This document shows positions 26,815-34,601 of a stretch of DNA of 64,000 nt, piece after piece. This DNA comes from an uncultured Bacteroides sp. (GTDB lineage: Bacteria > Bacteroidota > Bacteroidia > Bacteroidales > Bacteroidaceae): the NCBI GenBank assembly GCA_949289295.1, contig CASENM010000030.1, forward strand, positions 1 to 64,000. Reading direction: 5' to 3'. Numbering within the stretch: position 1 is the first letter of the stretch; every line of letters starts with the position of its first letter. The notes under the pieces were generated by a model. The model was given only the letters and a program-made list of their open reading frames with translations. It did no database searches and was not told where the DNA came from. Made by a program: the position numbers and the translations under genes.

Positions 26815-27711
26815 TTATTCTGTTTTCTTTAGTAAGTCCAGAATTTCCATTATGCGCTCCAGATCAGCTTCACCGTTGAATGGAATGCTGATTTTTCCTT
26901 TTCCTTTCGGGTTGCACGATAATTGTACTTTTGCGCCAAAGAAATCACAGAGGTGGTTCTGCAACATGGAGTATTCTTCAGACAATTTTATGTTTTTAGG
27001 GCTGATTTTTTTCCCTCCCGATTCTATGCTCTCTCCTGCAGCCAGTGTCTTGACCATTTCTTCCACTTTCCTGACAGAGTATCCTTGGGAGATGATTTCA
27101 TTGAAGATGCGTATTTGGGTTTTGGGGTCCTCAAGTGCCAACAGTGCTCTTGCATGTCCCATATCTATCTCTTTATTTTTCAATGCCATCTGGATAGGCG
27201 CAGGAAGTTTAAGCAGACGGAGATAATTGGCGATAGTGGCCCGTTTTTTCCCGACACGCTCACTTAGCCGTTCCTGGGTGAGCCCGTATTGTTCGATAAG
27301 ATGCTGGTAGGCCAATGCAATTTCCAGCGAGTTCAAGTCTTCACGCTGGATATTTTCTATCAGTGCCATTTCCATGATATTCTCGTCATCAGCCGTTCGG
27401 ATATAGGCAGGTATAGTATGCAATCCTGCCATGACCGAAGCCCGGTACCGTCGCTCTCCGGCGATAATCTGGTAGGAGTCTTCGTTAAGTTGGCGCAGAG
27501 TGATTGGCTGGATGATTCCGATTTCCGCAATGGAGTCAGCTAACTCCTGTAAGGCAATCGGGTCAAATTCATGTCGGGGCTGGTTCGGATTGACTGTAAT
27601 CTTGTCCAGTTCGATTTCGTTGATGGAAGACGACCCGGAAGTCTTTACTTCATCATTTGAAATCAAGGCATCAAGTCCTCGCCCCAAAGCATATTTTTTT
27701 TGTACTGCCAT
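26815..27711 (-). CDS. parB: Chromosome-partitioning protein ParB
   Basis: A CTP-dependent DNA clamp that loads at parS and works with ParA in origin segregation. It has 298 residues. The N-terminal ALGRGLDALI is the ParA-stimulating peptide. The CTPase motif is IIAGERRYRASV (about 85-96), ENIQREDLNSLEIALAY follows, and the helix-turn-helix is LTQERLSERVGKKRATIANYL. A C-terminal dimerisation domain ends the protein. It lies 3 bases downstream of parA. No parS-like palindrome was searched for exhaustively. Confidence 0.95.
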   Translation of the reverse strand: MAVQKKYALGRGLDALISNDEVKTSGSSSINEIELDKITVNPNQPRHEFDPIALQELADSIAEIGIIQPITLRQLNEDSYQIIAGERRYRASVMAGLHTIPAYIRTADDENIMEMALIENIQREDLNSLEIALAYQHLIEQYGLTQERLSERVGKKRATIANYLRLLKLPAPIQMALKNKEIDMGHARALLALEDPKTQIRIFNEIISQGYSVRKVEEMVKTLAAGESIESGGKKISPKNIKLSEEYSMLQNHLCDFFGAKVQLSCNPKGKGKISIPFNGEADLERIMEILDLLKKTE

Positions 27712-27714
27712 TGC

Positions 27715-28482
27715 TTATTTACCGTTTCTGTTTATAATTTCATTTGCCAAAGCAAGGTGGTTTTTTGCTCCGGTGGAATCCGCATCATATAAAATTGCCG
27801 GTATTCCGTGGCTGGGAGCCTCGCTTAATTTCACGTTGCGTTGGATAATCGTTTTGAACACCAGTTCCTGGAAATGTCTTTTCACTTCATCATAGATTTG
27901 GTTGGCCAGTCGCAGGCGCGAATCAAACATGGTCAGCAGAAAGCCTTCGATTTCCAGTGAGGGATTCAGTTTGCTTTTTATAATCTTAATCGTATTCAGC
28001 AATTTGCTGATGCCTTCCAGTGCGAAATATTCACATTGTACCGGGATGATGACCGAGTCGGAAGCTGTCAGTGCATTGATGGTGATGAGTCCGAGTGAAG
28101 GAGAACAGTCGATGAGGATATAGTCATATTCTCCTTTCATCGGTTCCAATGCGTTACGCATGATTTTCTCTCTTTTCTCCAGATTGAGCATTTCAATTTC
28201 CGCCCCTACCAAGTCGATGTGGGATGGAATGATGTCCAGTCCGTCTATGTCAGTCGTATAAATCGCTTCCCGGATGTCAACCTGATTGATTAAACATTCA
28301 TAGATAGAACAGTCGATGTCTTTCAGGTCTACTCCTAAGCCCGATGAGGCATTAGCCTGAGGGTCAGCGTCAATCACTAGTACTTTCTTCTCGAGAGTAG
28401 CTAAAGATGCAGCCAAGTTGATGGTGGTGGTTGTTTTCCCTACACCACCTTTCTGGTTGGCAATAGCAATAATTTTTCCCAT
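27715..28482 (-). CDS. parA: Chromosome-partitioning ATPase ParA (Soj)
   Basis: A Walker-type ATPase that forms a nucleoid-bound gradient moved by ParB. It has 255 residues, a chromosomal-type small ParA. The deviant Walker A is KGGVGKTTTTINLA (about 10-23), motif A' is VIDADPQANASSGLG, and Walker B is YILIDCSPSLGLITINAL. The ATG at 28482 (MGKIIAIANQKGG) is canonical; the upstream extension has no homology character. A minus-strand TATCTTTG at 28613-28620 is a likely -7 box. It heads the parA-parB-DUF5683-transglycosylase cluster. Confidence 0.95.
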   Translation of the reverse strand: MGKIIAIANQKGGVGKTTTTINLAASLATLEKKVLVIDADPQANASSGLGVDLKDIDCSIYECLINQVDIREAIYTTDIDGLDIIPSHIDLVGAEIEMLNLEKREKIMRNALEPMKGEYDYILIDCSPSLGLITINALTASDSVIIPVQCEYFALEGISKLLNTIKIIKSKLNPSLEIEGFLLTMFDSRLRLANQIYDEVKRHFQELVFKTIIQRNVKLSEAPSHGIPAILYDADSTGAKNHLALANEIINRNGK

Positions 28483-28694
28483 ATTAATCAGTTTATCTGA
28501 TTGCGAAGTAACGAATAATCGGTGACAATCTTCATCAAATATGCGTCGCTTTTTGATGAAGTGTTGATAAGTCACTGCTTTTGTTAATAACTTCAGCGAG
28601 GACAAAGATATATATTTTTGCTTAATTCCGGTAACGGGTTTGGTAAGATTAAGATTTGTTGTAACTTTACGCTCGCTAAACAGAATACTGATTT

Positions 28695-29465
28695 ATGACA
28701 AAAAGACCTTTATTGCTGTTGTCTAATGATGACGGTTTTGATTCGAAAGGAATAAATGAGCTTATACAAACCTTACGTCCGCTGGCAGATTTGATTGTGG
28801 TGGCACCTTCAGGACCGCGTTCCGGTGCATCGGGAGCAATCACTTCTCAAGTGCCTTTACGTTGCCATTTGGTCTCCAAAGAGCCTGGGGTTGTGATTTA
28901 TAAATGTAGCGGGACACCGGTTGATTGTGTCAAATTGGCTTTGCATTCTTTTGTGCCGCGTATGCCTGATATGATTATCGGGGGAATCAATCATGGAGAC
29001 AATTCGTCGGTTAACGTACATTATTCTGGGACAATGGGTGTTGTGATTGAAGGTTGTCTGAAAGGAGTGCCTTCGGTAGGTTTTTCTCTTTGCAATCATG
29101 CGCCTGATGCTGATTTTTCCGCTTCATTGCCTTATGTACGCAGGATTGTGGAGAATGTATTGCGTGAAGGACTTCCGGTAGGTATTTGTCTGAATGTTAA
29201 TTTCCCGGATACTCCTCATTTGAAAGGTGTCCGAATCTGTCGGCAAACTGATGGTTCATGGACGAGCGAGTTTGATGAACGGAAGCATCCGTTAGGTGGG
29301 CGTTATTTCTGGATGACAGGGGTTTACATCAACAATGAGCCGGAGGCGGAGGATACTGACCATTGGGCATTGGAACATGGTTATGTGGCTGTCACTCCTA
29401 CGCGGATTGATATGACTGCTTATCATCAGATGGAACGTTTGAAATCTTGGAACTGGAGTTTATGA
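28695..29465 (+). CDS. surE: 5'-nucleotidase SurE
   Basis: A metal-dependent nucleoside monophosphate phosphatase, 256 residues. The N-terminal LLLSNDDGFDSKGINEL carries the metal-binding Asp-Asp pair, followed by VAPSGPRSGASGAIT and GGINHGDNSSVNVHYSGTMG. Its TGA overlaps the ATG of lpxB by the sequence ATGA, so translation is coupled. The surE-lpxB pair seems to be a general Bacteroidetes arrangement. It is divergent from parA. Confidence 0.95.
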   Translation: MTKRPLLLLSNDDGFDSKGINELIQTLRPLADLIVVAPSGPRSGASGAITSQVPLRCHLVSKEPGVVIYKCSGTPVDCVKLALHSFVPRMPDMIIGGINHGDNSSVNVHYSGTMGVVIEGCLKGVPSVGFSLCNHAPDADFSASLPYVRRIVENVLREGLPVGICLNVNFPDTPHLKGVRICRQTDGSWTSEFDERKHPLGGRYFWMTGVYINNEPEAEDTDHWALEHGYVAVTPTRIDMTAYHQMERLKSWNWSL

Positions 29466-30589
29466 AGTATTATTTGATAGTGGGGGAGGCATCGGGTGAT
29501 TTGCATGCCTCAAACCTCATGAAAGCATTGAAGCGTCAGGATAATTCTGCTGAGTTTCGTTTTTTTGGCGGGGATCTGATGAAAAGTGTGGGAGGTACTT
29601 GTGTAAAGCATTATAAAGATTTGGCATACATGGGTTTCATTCCTGTATTGCTTCATCTGCGTACGATTTTCAGGAATATGGATTTTTGTAAAAAGGATGT
29701 AGAAGCTTGGAGTCCTGATGTGCTGATTCTGGTGGATTATCCGGGTTTTAACCTGAAAATCGCGGAGTATGTCAAGTCGCATACGGATATTCCTGTTTTT
29801 TATTATATATCTCCGAAAATATGGGCATGGAAAGAATACCGTATAAAGAATATCAAGCGGGATATCAGTCAATTGTATTCTATTCTTCCTTTTGAAGTGG
29901 ATTTTTTCCGCAGACATGACTATCCTGTTCATTATGTAGGCAATCCGTGTGTGGATGCTGTGGAAGAGTTCCGGCGTATGAACATGGAAGACACGAGGGG
30001 GAGATTCTTGTCGGACAATCGTCTTTCGGAAAAGCCGATTGTTGCGTTGCTGGCCGGAAGCCGGAAACAGGAAATCAAGGACAACCTGACGCGTATGCTT
30101 CAGGCGGCACGTAACTTTCCGGATTATCAGTTTGTGGTGGCGGGCGCTCCTGGAATAGAACCGGATTTTTATCAGAAATATATGGGAAAAGATACGGAAA
30201 TAGTTTATGGGCAGACCTATCGTTTGCTTCAGTATTCTGATGCGGCTCTTGTCACCAGCGGTACAGCTACGCTGGAAACTGCTTTGTTCCGTGTGCCTCA
30301 AGTAGTCTGTTATTATACGGCAGCTGGGAAACTGGTGTCTTTCCTGCGCCGGCATATCCTTAAGGTCAAATACATTTCACTTGTAAATCTGATAGCCGGG
30401 AAAGAAGTGGTGAAAGAGCTTGTAGCTGACGGCATGACTGTCCGGAATGTCAGGGATGAGTTATGCGGCATACTTCCCGGTGGAAGTAAGCGGGAAGATA
30501 TGCTCGACGGTTATGATAGCATGATACGGATTCTCGGTAGTCCAGGTGCTTCAGAGCGTGCGGCAGAACTGATGATTCGTCAGTTATAA
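29462..30589 (+). CDS. lpxB: Lipid-A-disaccharide synthase
   Basis: Joins UDP-2,3-diacylglucosamine and lipid X into the lipid A disaccharide at the inner membrane. It has 375 residues. The start at 29462 (MKYYLIVGEASGDLHASNLM) is chosen over an in-frame ATG five codons earlier because it makes the ATGA overlap with surE and matches the family N-terminus. Other motifs are FFGGDLM, YYISPKIWAWKEYR and LLAGSRKQEIKDN. The 3' end overlaps cdsA by 6 bases in convergent orientation. Confidence 0.95.
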   Translation: MKYYLIVGEASGDLHASNLMKALKRQDNSAEFRFFGGDLMKSVGGTCVKHYKDLAYMGFIPVLLHLRTIFRNMDFCKKDVEAWSPDVLILVDYPGFNLKIAEYVKSHTDIPVFYYISPKIWAWKEYRIKNIKRDISQLYSILPFEVDFFRRHDYPVHYVGNPCVDAVEEFRRMNMEDTRGRFLSDNRLSEKPIVALLAGSRKQEIKDNLTRMLQAARNFPDYQFVVAGAPGIEPDFYQKYMGKDTEIVYGQTYRLLQYSDAALVTSGTATLETALFRVPQVVCYYTAAGKLVSFLRRHILKVKYISLVNLIAGKEVVKELVADGMTVRNVRDELCGILPGGSKREDMLDGYDSMIRILGSPGASERAAELMIRQL

Positions 30590-31423
30590 TATGGAAATCA
30601 TATAAAGGTAGACTACCGAAGCCGGGACGGCCATCAGCGTGCTGTCGAAGCGGTCAAGCATCCCTCCGTGTCCGGGGAGGATATTTCCGGAGTCTTTAAT
30701 TCCCAATGTACGTTTTATCAATGATTCTGTCAAGTCTCCCCATGTGCCGAACACTACTACGGTCAATCCCAGTCCAATCCATACTCCCAGAGACATGAAT
30801 GGGAAGAAATGTGCCATAACTGCTGCTGCCGCCACGCAGAATGTTCCCCCTCCGATAGAACCTTCCCATGATTTCTTGGGAGAAATCCGTTCGAAGAGTT
30901 TATGTTTTCCGAATAACACTCCGGTGCAATAAGCTCCCGTATCATTTATCCACGTAAAGATAAAGATAGACAAAGGCAGTATCGGATTATATTCGGATAC
31001 GCTTCCTGTCAGGCCGGTATGGAAGGCCAGTACGTTCAGTAACGCGAAAGGTAAGGCAATATACATCTGGCTCATCATCGTGTAGGCCATATTGTGGAGC
31101 GGATTCTCGCGTTTCAGATATAGCTCGCCGATTGTCAGATAAATGATGAGGAACAGATAGGGTATCAGTATTTCGTAGTGGCCGGGAACTATCCCTGTAT
31201 AGGCAAAGCCGAAAAAGAGAAAAGCTCCGGCCAATGTAGTGATAACCCGGTTGGTCTGGACTCCTTTCTGTTTGCTCACGATGGTTCCGAATTCATAGAT
31301 GGTCAATGCGGTGATTATGGCAAACAGTATGCAGAAAGACACTGGGCCTCCCAGAATGCTTCCAACCAATACGGCTACGAAAATAATACCCGTTATTGTC
31401 CGTTGTATAAAATTGTTTTTCAC
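30584..31423 (-). CDS. cdsA: Phosphatidate cytidylyltransferase
   Basis: Makes CDP-diacylglycerol from phosphatidate and CTP at the inner membrane. It has 279 residues with about seven membrane segments. The family signature is complete near the C-terminus: SLIKRTLGIKDSGNILPGHG followed by GMLDRFDS. It lies 34 bases downstream of ftsH in the same direction and is likely cotranscribed. It feeds phosphatidylethanolamine and cardiolipin synthesis, and so the cls gene elsewhere in the window. Confidence 0.95.
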   Translation of the reverse strand: MKNNFIQRTITGIIFVAVLVGSILGGPVSFCILFAIITALTIYEFGTIVSKQKGVQTNRVITTLAGAFLFFGFAYTGIVPGHYEILIPYLFLIIYLTIGELYLKRENPLHNMAYTMMSQMYIALPFALLNVLAFHTGLTGSVSEYNPILPLSIFIFTWINDTGAYCTGVLFGKHKLFERISPKKSWEGSIGGGTFCVAAAAVMAHFFPFMSLGVWIGLGLTVVVFGTWGDLTESLIKRTLGIKDSGNILPGHGGMLDRFDSTLMAVPASVVYLYMISIL

Positions 31424-31457
31424 GATACCAAAATTTTAAAGATGGTTGTTTTAAGTG

Positions 31458-33542
31458 TCATTTCTCTTTTTCGGAGGTTTCAGTTTGCTTCCCTGGTTCT
31501 TTCTCGGAAGGAGTGTCCGCTTCTGTTCCATCGGTCTGCGGGTCTTCCGACGGTTGGTCATCATTCTTGTTTTCAAGTTGTTTGACTTCTTCTTGTCGGG
31601 TCTCCAACGATTCTGTTTCTGCCATAATCTCTTCCGAGCGTGAAGTCCATGGCCGTTTGCCGAATATATGTTCCACATCTTCGGCAAAGATTACTTCTCT
31701 TTCAATGAGCAATTGAGCCAGCTGGTTATGTCCTTCACTGTGTTCTTTCAGCAAATCTTTGGCACGCGTGTATTGTTCATTGATCATGTTCTGTACTTCC
31801 TGATCAATCATTTCTGCTGTACGTTCACTGTAAGGTTTGGTGAAACTGTATTCATCTGTACTGCTGTAATAGCACAGATTGGGGAGTTTGTCGCTCATCC
31901 CCGCATAGGCAATCATACCGTATGCTTGTTTGGTGACACGTTCCAAATCGTTCATTGCCCCCGTAGAAATATGTCCGATAAACAATTCTTCGGCCGCACG
32001 TCCGCCTAATGTCGCGCACATCTCGTCAAGCATCTGTTCTTTGGTCGTAATCTGGCGTTCTTCCGGAAGATACCAGGCTGCTCCCAATGCGCGCCCACGC
32101 GGTACGATGGTTACTTTTATCAACGGGTTGGCATGTTCGAGGAACCAGGATATGGTAGCATGGCCGGCTTCATGGAGGGCGATGGCGCGTTTTTCAGCGG
32201 CTGTCATTACTTTTGTCTTTTTTTCCAGTCCGCCTACAATGCGGTCGATAGCTGCCAAAAAATCATCTTTGTCGACCGATTTTTTCTGGTGTCTTGCGGC
32301 TATCAGGGCTGCTTCATTGCACACATTGGCAATGTCTGCTCCGCTGAATCCTGGAGTCTGTCGTGCAAGCAAGTCCACGTCGACCGAACCGTCCAACTTC
32401 AGCGGACGCAAGTGCACACCGAACACTTCCTTGCGTTCATTAAGGTCTGGAAGGTCTACGTATATTTGCCTGTCAAAGCGTCCGGCACGGAGCAGGGCTT
32501 TATCCAATATGTCTACCCGGTTGGTTGCGGCGAGAATAATTACGCCGCTGTTAGAGCCGAATCCGTCCATTTCGGTCAGCAATTGGTTCAGTGTGTTTTC
32601 GCGTTCGTCGTTTCCACCCATACTCGGATTTTTGCCTCGCGCTCGTCCCACTGCGTCAATTTCATCAATGAAGATGATGCAGGGAGCTTTTTCTTTTGCT
32701 TGGCGGAAAAGGTCGCGTACACGCGAAGCACCTACGCCCACAAACATTTCCACAAAGTCAGAACCTGAAATGGAGAAGAAAGGAACATCCGCTTCTCCGG
32801 CTACCGCTTTGGCAAGCAGTGTCTTTCCGGTTCCCGGAGGCCCTACCAGCAGTGCGCCTTTAGGAATTTTCCCTCCCAGTTCGGTGTATTTTTGAGGTTG
32901 TTTCAGGAAATCTACAATTTCCTGCACTTCCTGTTTGGCCGCAGCTTGTCCTGCTACATCCTTGAATGTGATGCGATTGGTCCCCTTTTCGAAAAGTTGC
33001 GCTTTGCTTCTTCCCACATTAAAGACGTTTGATCCGCCTGCTGCACCGGCACCACCTCCAAGGCGTCGCATGAGGAATATCCAAAGGATGACGAAAAATG
33101 CAATGGGGAGAAGATTCCAGAATAATAATCCGAAATAGTCACTTTTCTTTTCATATTGAATGTCACCGGTAAACTTACCCTCCGACTGTTTCTGGTCGAT
33201 GAACTTGTCGAACGAGTCCATCGAGCCGATTTTTACGGTAACAGCCGGACTTCGTCCCACTTTGTCCGCATTTTTCTTGAATACGTCTACAATATGGTCC
33301 GGTTTGATGAATACTTCGAGGGTATTGTTGTCGTATGCGATGATTTTATCAGCATATCCTTTGTCAACCATTTCCTTGAATTCCGTATAGCTGACTTCTT
33401 TAGTGGCACTGCCCTCGTCACCCGTAAACCACAAGTAGGCAAAAACCAGCAAGATGAGCACGTAAAGCCATGTCAGGTTGGGTTTCGGTACATTGATTTT
33501 CGGCTTGTTGTTATTGTTGTTATTGTTAGAATTGTTGTCCAT
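31458..33542 (-). CDS. ftsH: ATP-dependent zinc metalloprotease FtsH
   Basis: A hexameric membrane AAA protease that degrades membrane and regulatory proteins. It has about 694 residues from the ATG at 33542 (MDNNSN); an ATG four codons upstream is also possible. An Asn-rich N-terminus precedes two membrane helices ([37 protein letters not shown]). The AAA module has [18 protein letters not shown] and [10 protein letters not shown], and the SRH is present. The zinc site is [13 protein letters not shown]. The C-terminal about 60 residues are an acidic, low-complexity tail ([19 protein letters not shown]). It lies between rsfS and cdsA in one leftward run. Confidence 0.97.
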   Translation of the reverse strand: MDNNSNNNNNNNKPKINVPKPNLTWLYVLILLVFAYLWFTGDEGSATKEVSYTEFKEMVDKGYADKIIAYDNNTLEVFIKPDHIVDVFKKNADKVGRSPAVTVKIGSMDSFDKFIDQKQSEGKFTGDIQYEKKSDYFGLLFWNLLPIAFFVILWIFLMRRLGGGAGAAGGSNVFNVGRSKAQLFEKGTNRITFKDVAGQAAAKQEVQEIVDFLKQPQKYTELGGKIPKGALLVGPPGTGKTLLAKAVAGEADVPFFSISGSDFVEMFVGVGASRVRDLFRQAKEKAPCIIFIDEIDAVGRARGKNPSMGGNDERENTLNQLLTEMDGFGSNSGVIILAATNRVDILDKALLRAGRFDRQIYVDLPDLNERKEVFGVHLRPLKLDGSVDVDLLARQTPGFSGADIANVCNEAALIAARHQKKSVDKDDFLAAIDRIVGGLEKKTKVMTAAEKRAIALHEAGHATISWFLEHANPLIKVTIVPRGRALGAAWYLPEERQITTKEQMLDEMCATLGGRAAEELFIGHISTGAMNDLERVTKQAYGMIAYAGMSDKLPNLCYYSSTDEYSFTKPYSERTAEMIDQEVQNMINEQYTRAKDLLKEHSEGHNQLAQLLIEREVIFAEDVEHIFGKRPWTSRSEEIMAETESLETRQEEVKQLENKNDDQPSEDPQTDGTEADTPSEKEPGKQTETSEKEK

Positions 33543-33573
33543 GTTTACATTCATTTAGTTATATGGGCCGGAA

Positions 33574-33933
33574 TCAGTCCAGGTCGGGGATACTTTCCAG
33601 TTTGGCGTCCTCCCATAAATGTTCAAGATCATAAAAATGGCGTGCCTCGGGAAGGAATATGTGTACAATTATGTTGCTGTAATCCATTGCCACCCATTGT
33701 GCATTCCGCTGTCCGTCGATAGCTACAACTTTTGTGCCCGTTTCCTTGCGGACATAATCTCTGACAGAGTCTGTAATAGCCGATACTTGGCTTGGTGAGT
33801 TACCCTGGCAAATGATGAAATAGTTGCAGATTGTATCCTCTATGTCGGTCAAATCGGCGATGACTATGTTTTTACCTTTCTTTTCTTGAATTCCTTCAAT
33901 TATTTTTTCAATCAATTGTTTTGTTTCGTTCAT
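33574..33933 (-). CDS. rsfS: Ribosomal silencing factor RsfS
   Basis: Binds uL14 on the large subunit and blocks subunit joining when nutrients are scarce. It has 119 residues. The family pattern is KGKNIVIADLTDIEDTICNY, then FIICQGNSPSQVSAITDSV and DGQRNAQWVAMDYSNIIVHI. It lies 31 bases upstream of the ftsH start, an arrangement I recall in other Bacteroidetes. A consensus-like promoter precedes it. Confidence 0.95.
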   Translation of the reverse strand: MNETKQLIEKIIEGIQEKKGKNIVIADLTDIEDTICNYFIICQGNSPSQVSAITDSVRDYVRKETGTKVVAIDGQRNAQWVAMDYSNIIVHIFLPEARHFYDLEHLWEDAKLESIPDLD

Positions 33934-33995
33934 TTATCCGTTTTTGTTAAATTATAAATGTTTGCGTTACTCTATGCCTTATGAAAATGAGTAGG

Positions 33996-34027
33996 CAAAT
34001 ATACTTGCTTTTCTGTATTCCACGAAA
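33996..34027 (-). promoter_or_regulatory. Promoter of rsfS-ftsH-cdsA
   Basis: On the minus strand TTTC (34024-34027), a 20-base spacer and TATATTTG (33996-34003) fit the Bacteroidales pattern with one change in the -33 box. The rsfS ATG is about 60 bases downstream. Confidence 0.5.
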
Positions 34028-34149
34028 GAAACGGCCTTATTTCTCCTTTTCTTTTGTGTTTTTTTGTGGAATCTGACCACTTTTCTGTGAAAAAATGATT
34101 TCAAAGCAGATAAAAATGCATTTTATTGATGAAAAAAATCCCCAAAAAA

Positions 34150-34179
34150 TTTGTTTGTCCCAAAAATGTTGTACCTTTG
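34150..34179 (+). promoter_or_regulatory. Promoter of the tRNA-Gln pair
   Basis: TTTG (34150-34153), an 18-base spacer and TACCTTTG (34172-34179) lie about 40 bases ahead of the first tRNA. The spacing is slightly short of consensus but both boxes match. Confidence 0.55.
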
Positions 34180-34218
34180 CACCGTCAAACGAAAAGAATG
34201 ACAGACGTTCTCTGATTT

Positions 34219-34289
34219 TGGGCTATGGTGTAATGGTAACACAACAGATTCTGGTCCTGTTTTTCTTGGTTCGAGTCCGAGTAGCCCAA
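34219..34289 (+). tRNA. tRNA-Gln(CTG), first copy
   Basis: 71 bases. The acceptor pairs TGGGCTA with TAGCCCA, the D arm is GTGT/ACAC, and the anticodon loop TTCTGGT gives anticodon CTG. The T arm is CTTGGTTCGAGTCCGAG. The lowest anticodon-stem pair is an A-C mismatch (31-39). No CCA is encoded. Confidence 0.9.
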
Positions 34290-34336
34290 CTTCATTTTTA
34301 CGGTGAGGTCCTCACGGAGAGGATATCACATCAGTT

Positions 34337-34407
34337 TGGGCTATGGTGTAATGGTAACACAACAGATTCTGGTCCTGTTTTTCTTGGTTCGAGTCCGAGT
34401 AGCCCAA
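34337..34407 (+). tRNA. tRNA-Gln(CTG), second copy
   Basis: Identical over all 71 bases to the copy 118 bases upstream, including the A-C mismatch at the base of the anticodon stem. The 47 bases between them are not a tRNA. A strong terminator follows at once, so the two form one transcript. Confidence 0.9.
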
Positions 34408-34442
34408 CAAAAAAAGAGGTATGGTATCATACCTCTTTTTTT
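34408..34442 (+). terminator. Terminator of the tRNA-Gln operon
   Basis: AAAAAGAGGTATG and CATACCTCTTTTT are perfect arms with a 4-base loop and a long T tail, directly after the second tRNA. Confidence 0.9.
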
Positions 34443-34601
34443 GTTGTCCGTAGATACTTGTCCGTTTCAGTCCGGATATACAGATTGGCATTATCTTTTA
34501 ACATTCTTTTTTCTCGTCAGATAAATAAAACTGATATTTTTGTCGCTTAATTGAAGTTGATGAATGTTGTAACCAGGTTGTTTGATTTAAGTGGTTGAAA
34601 T

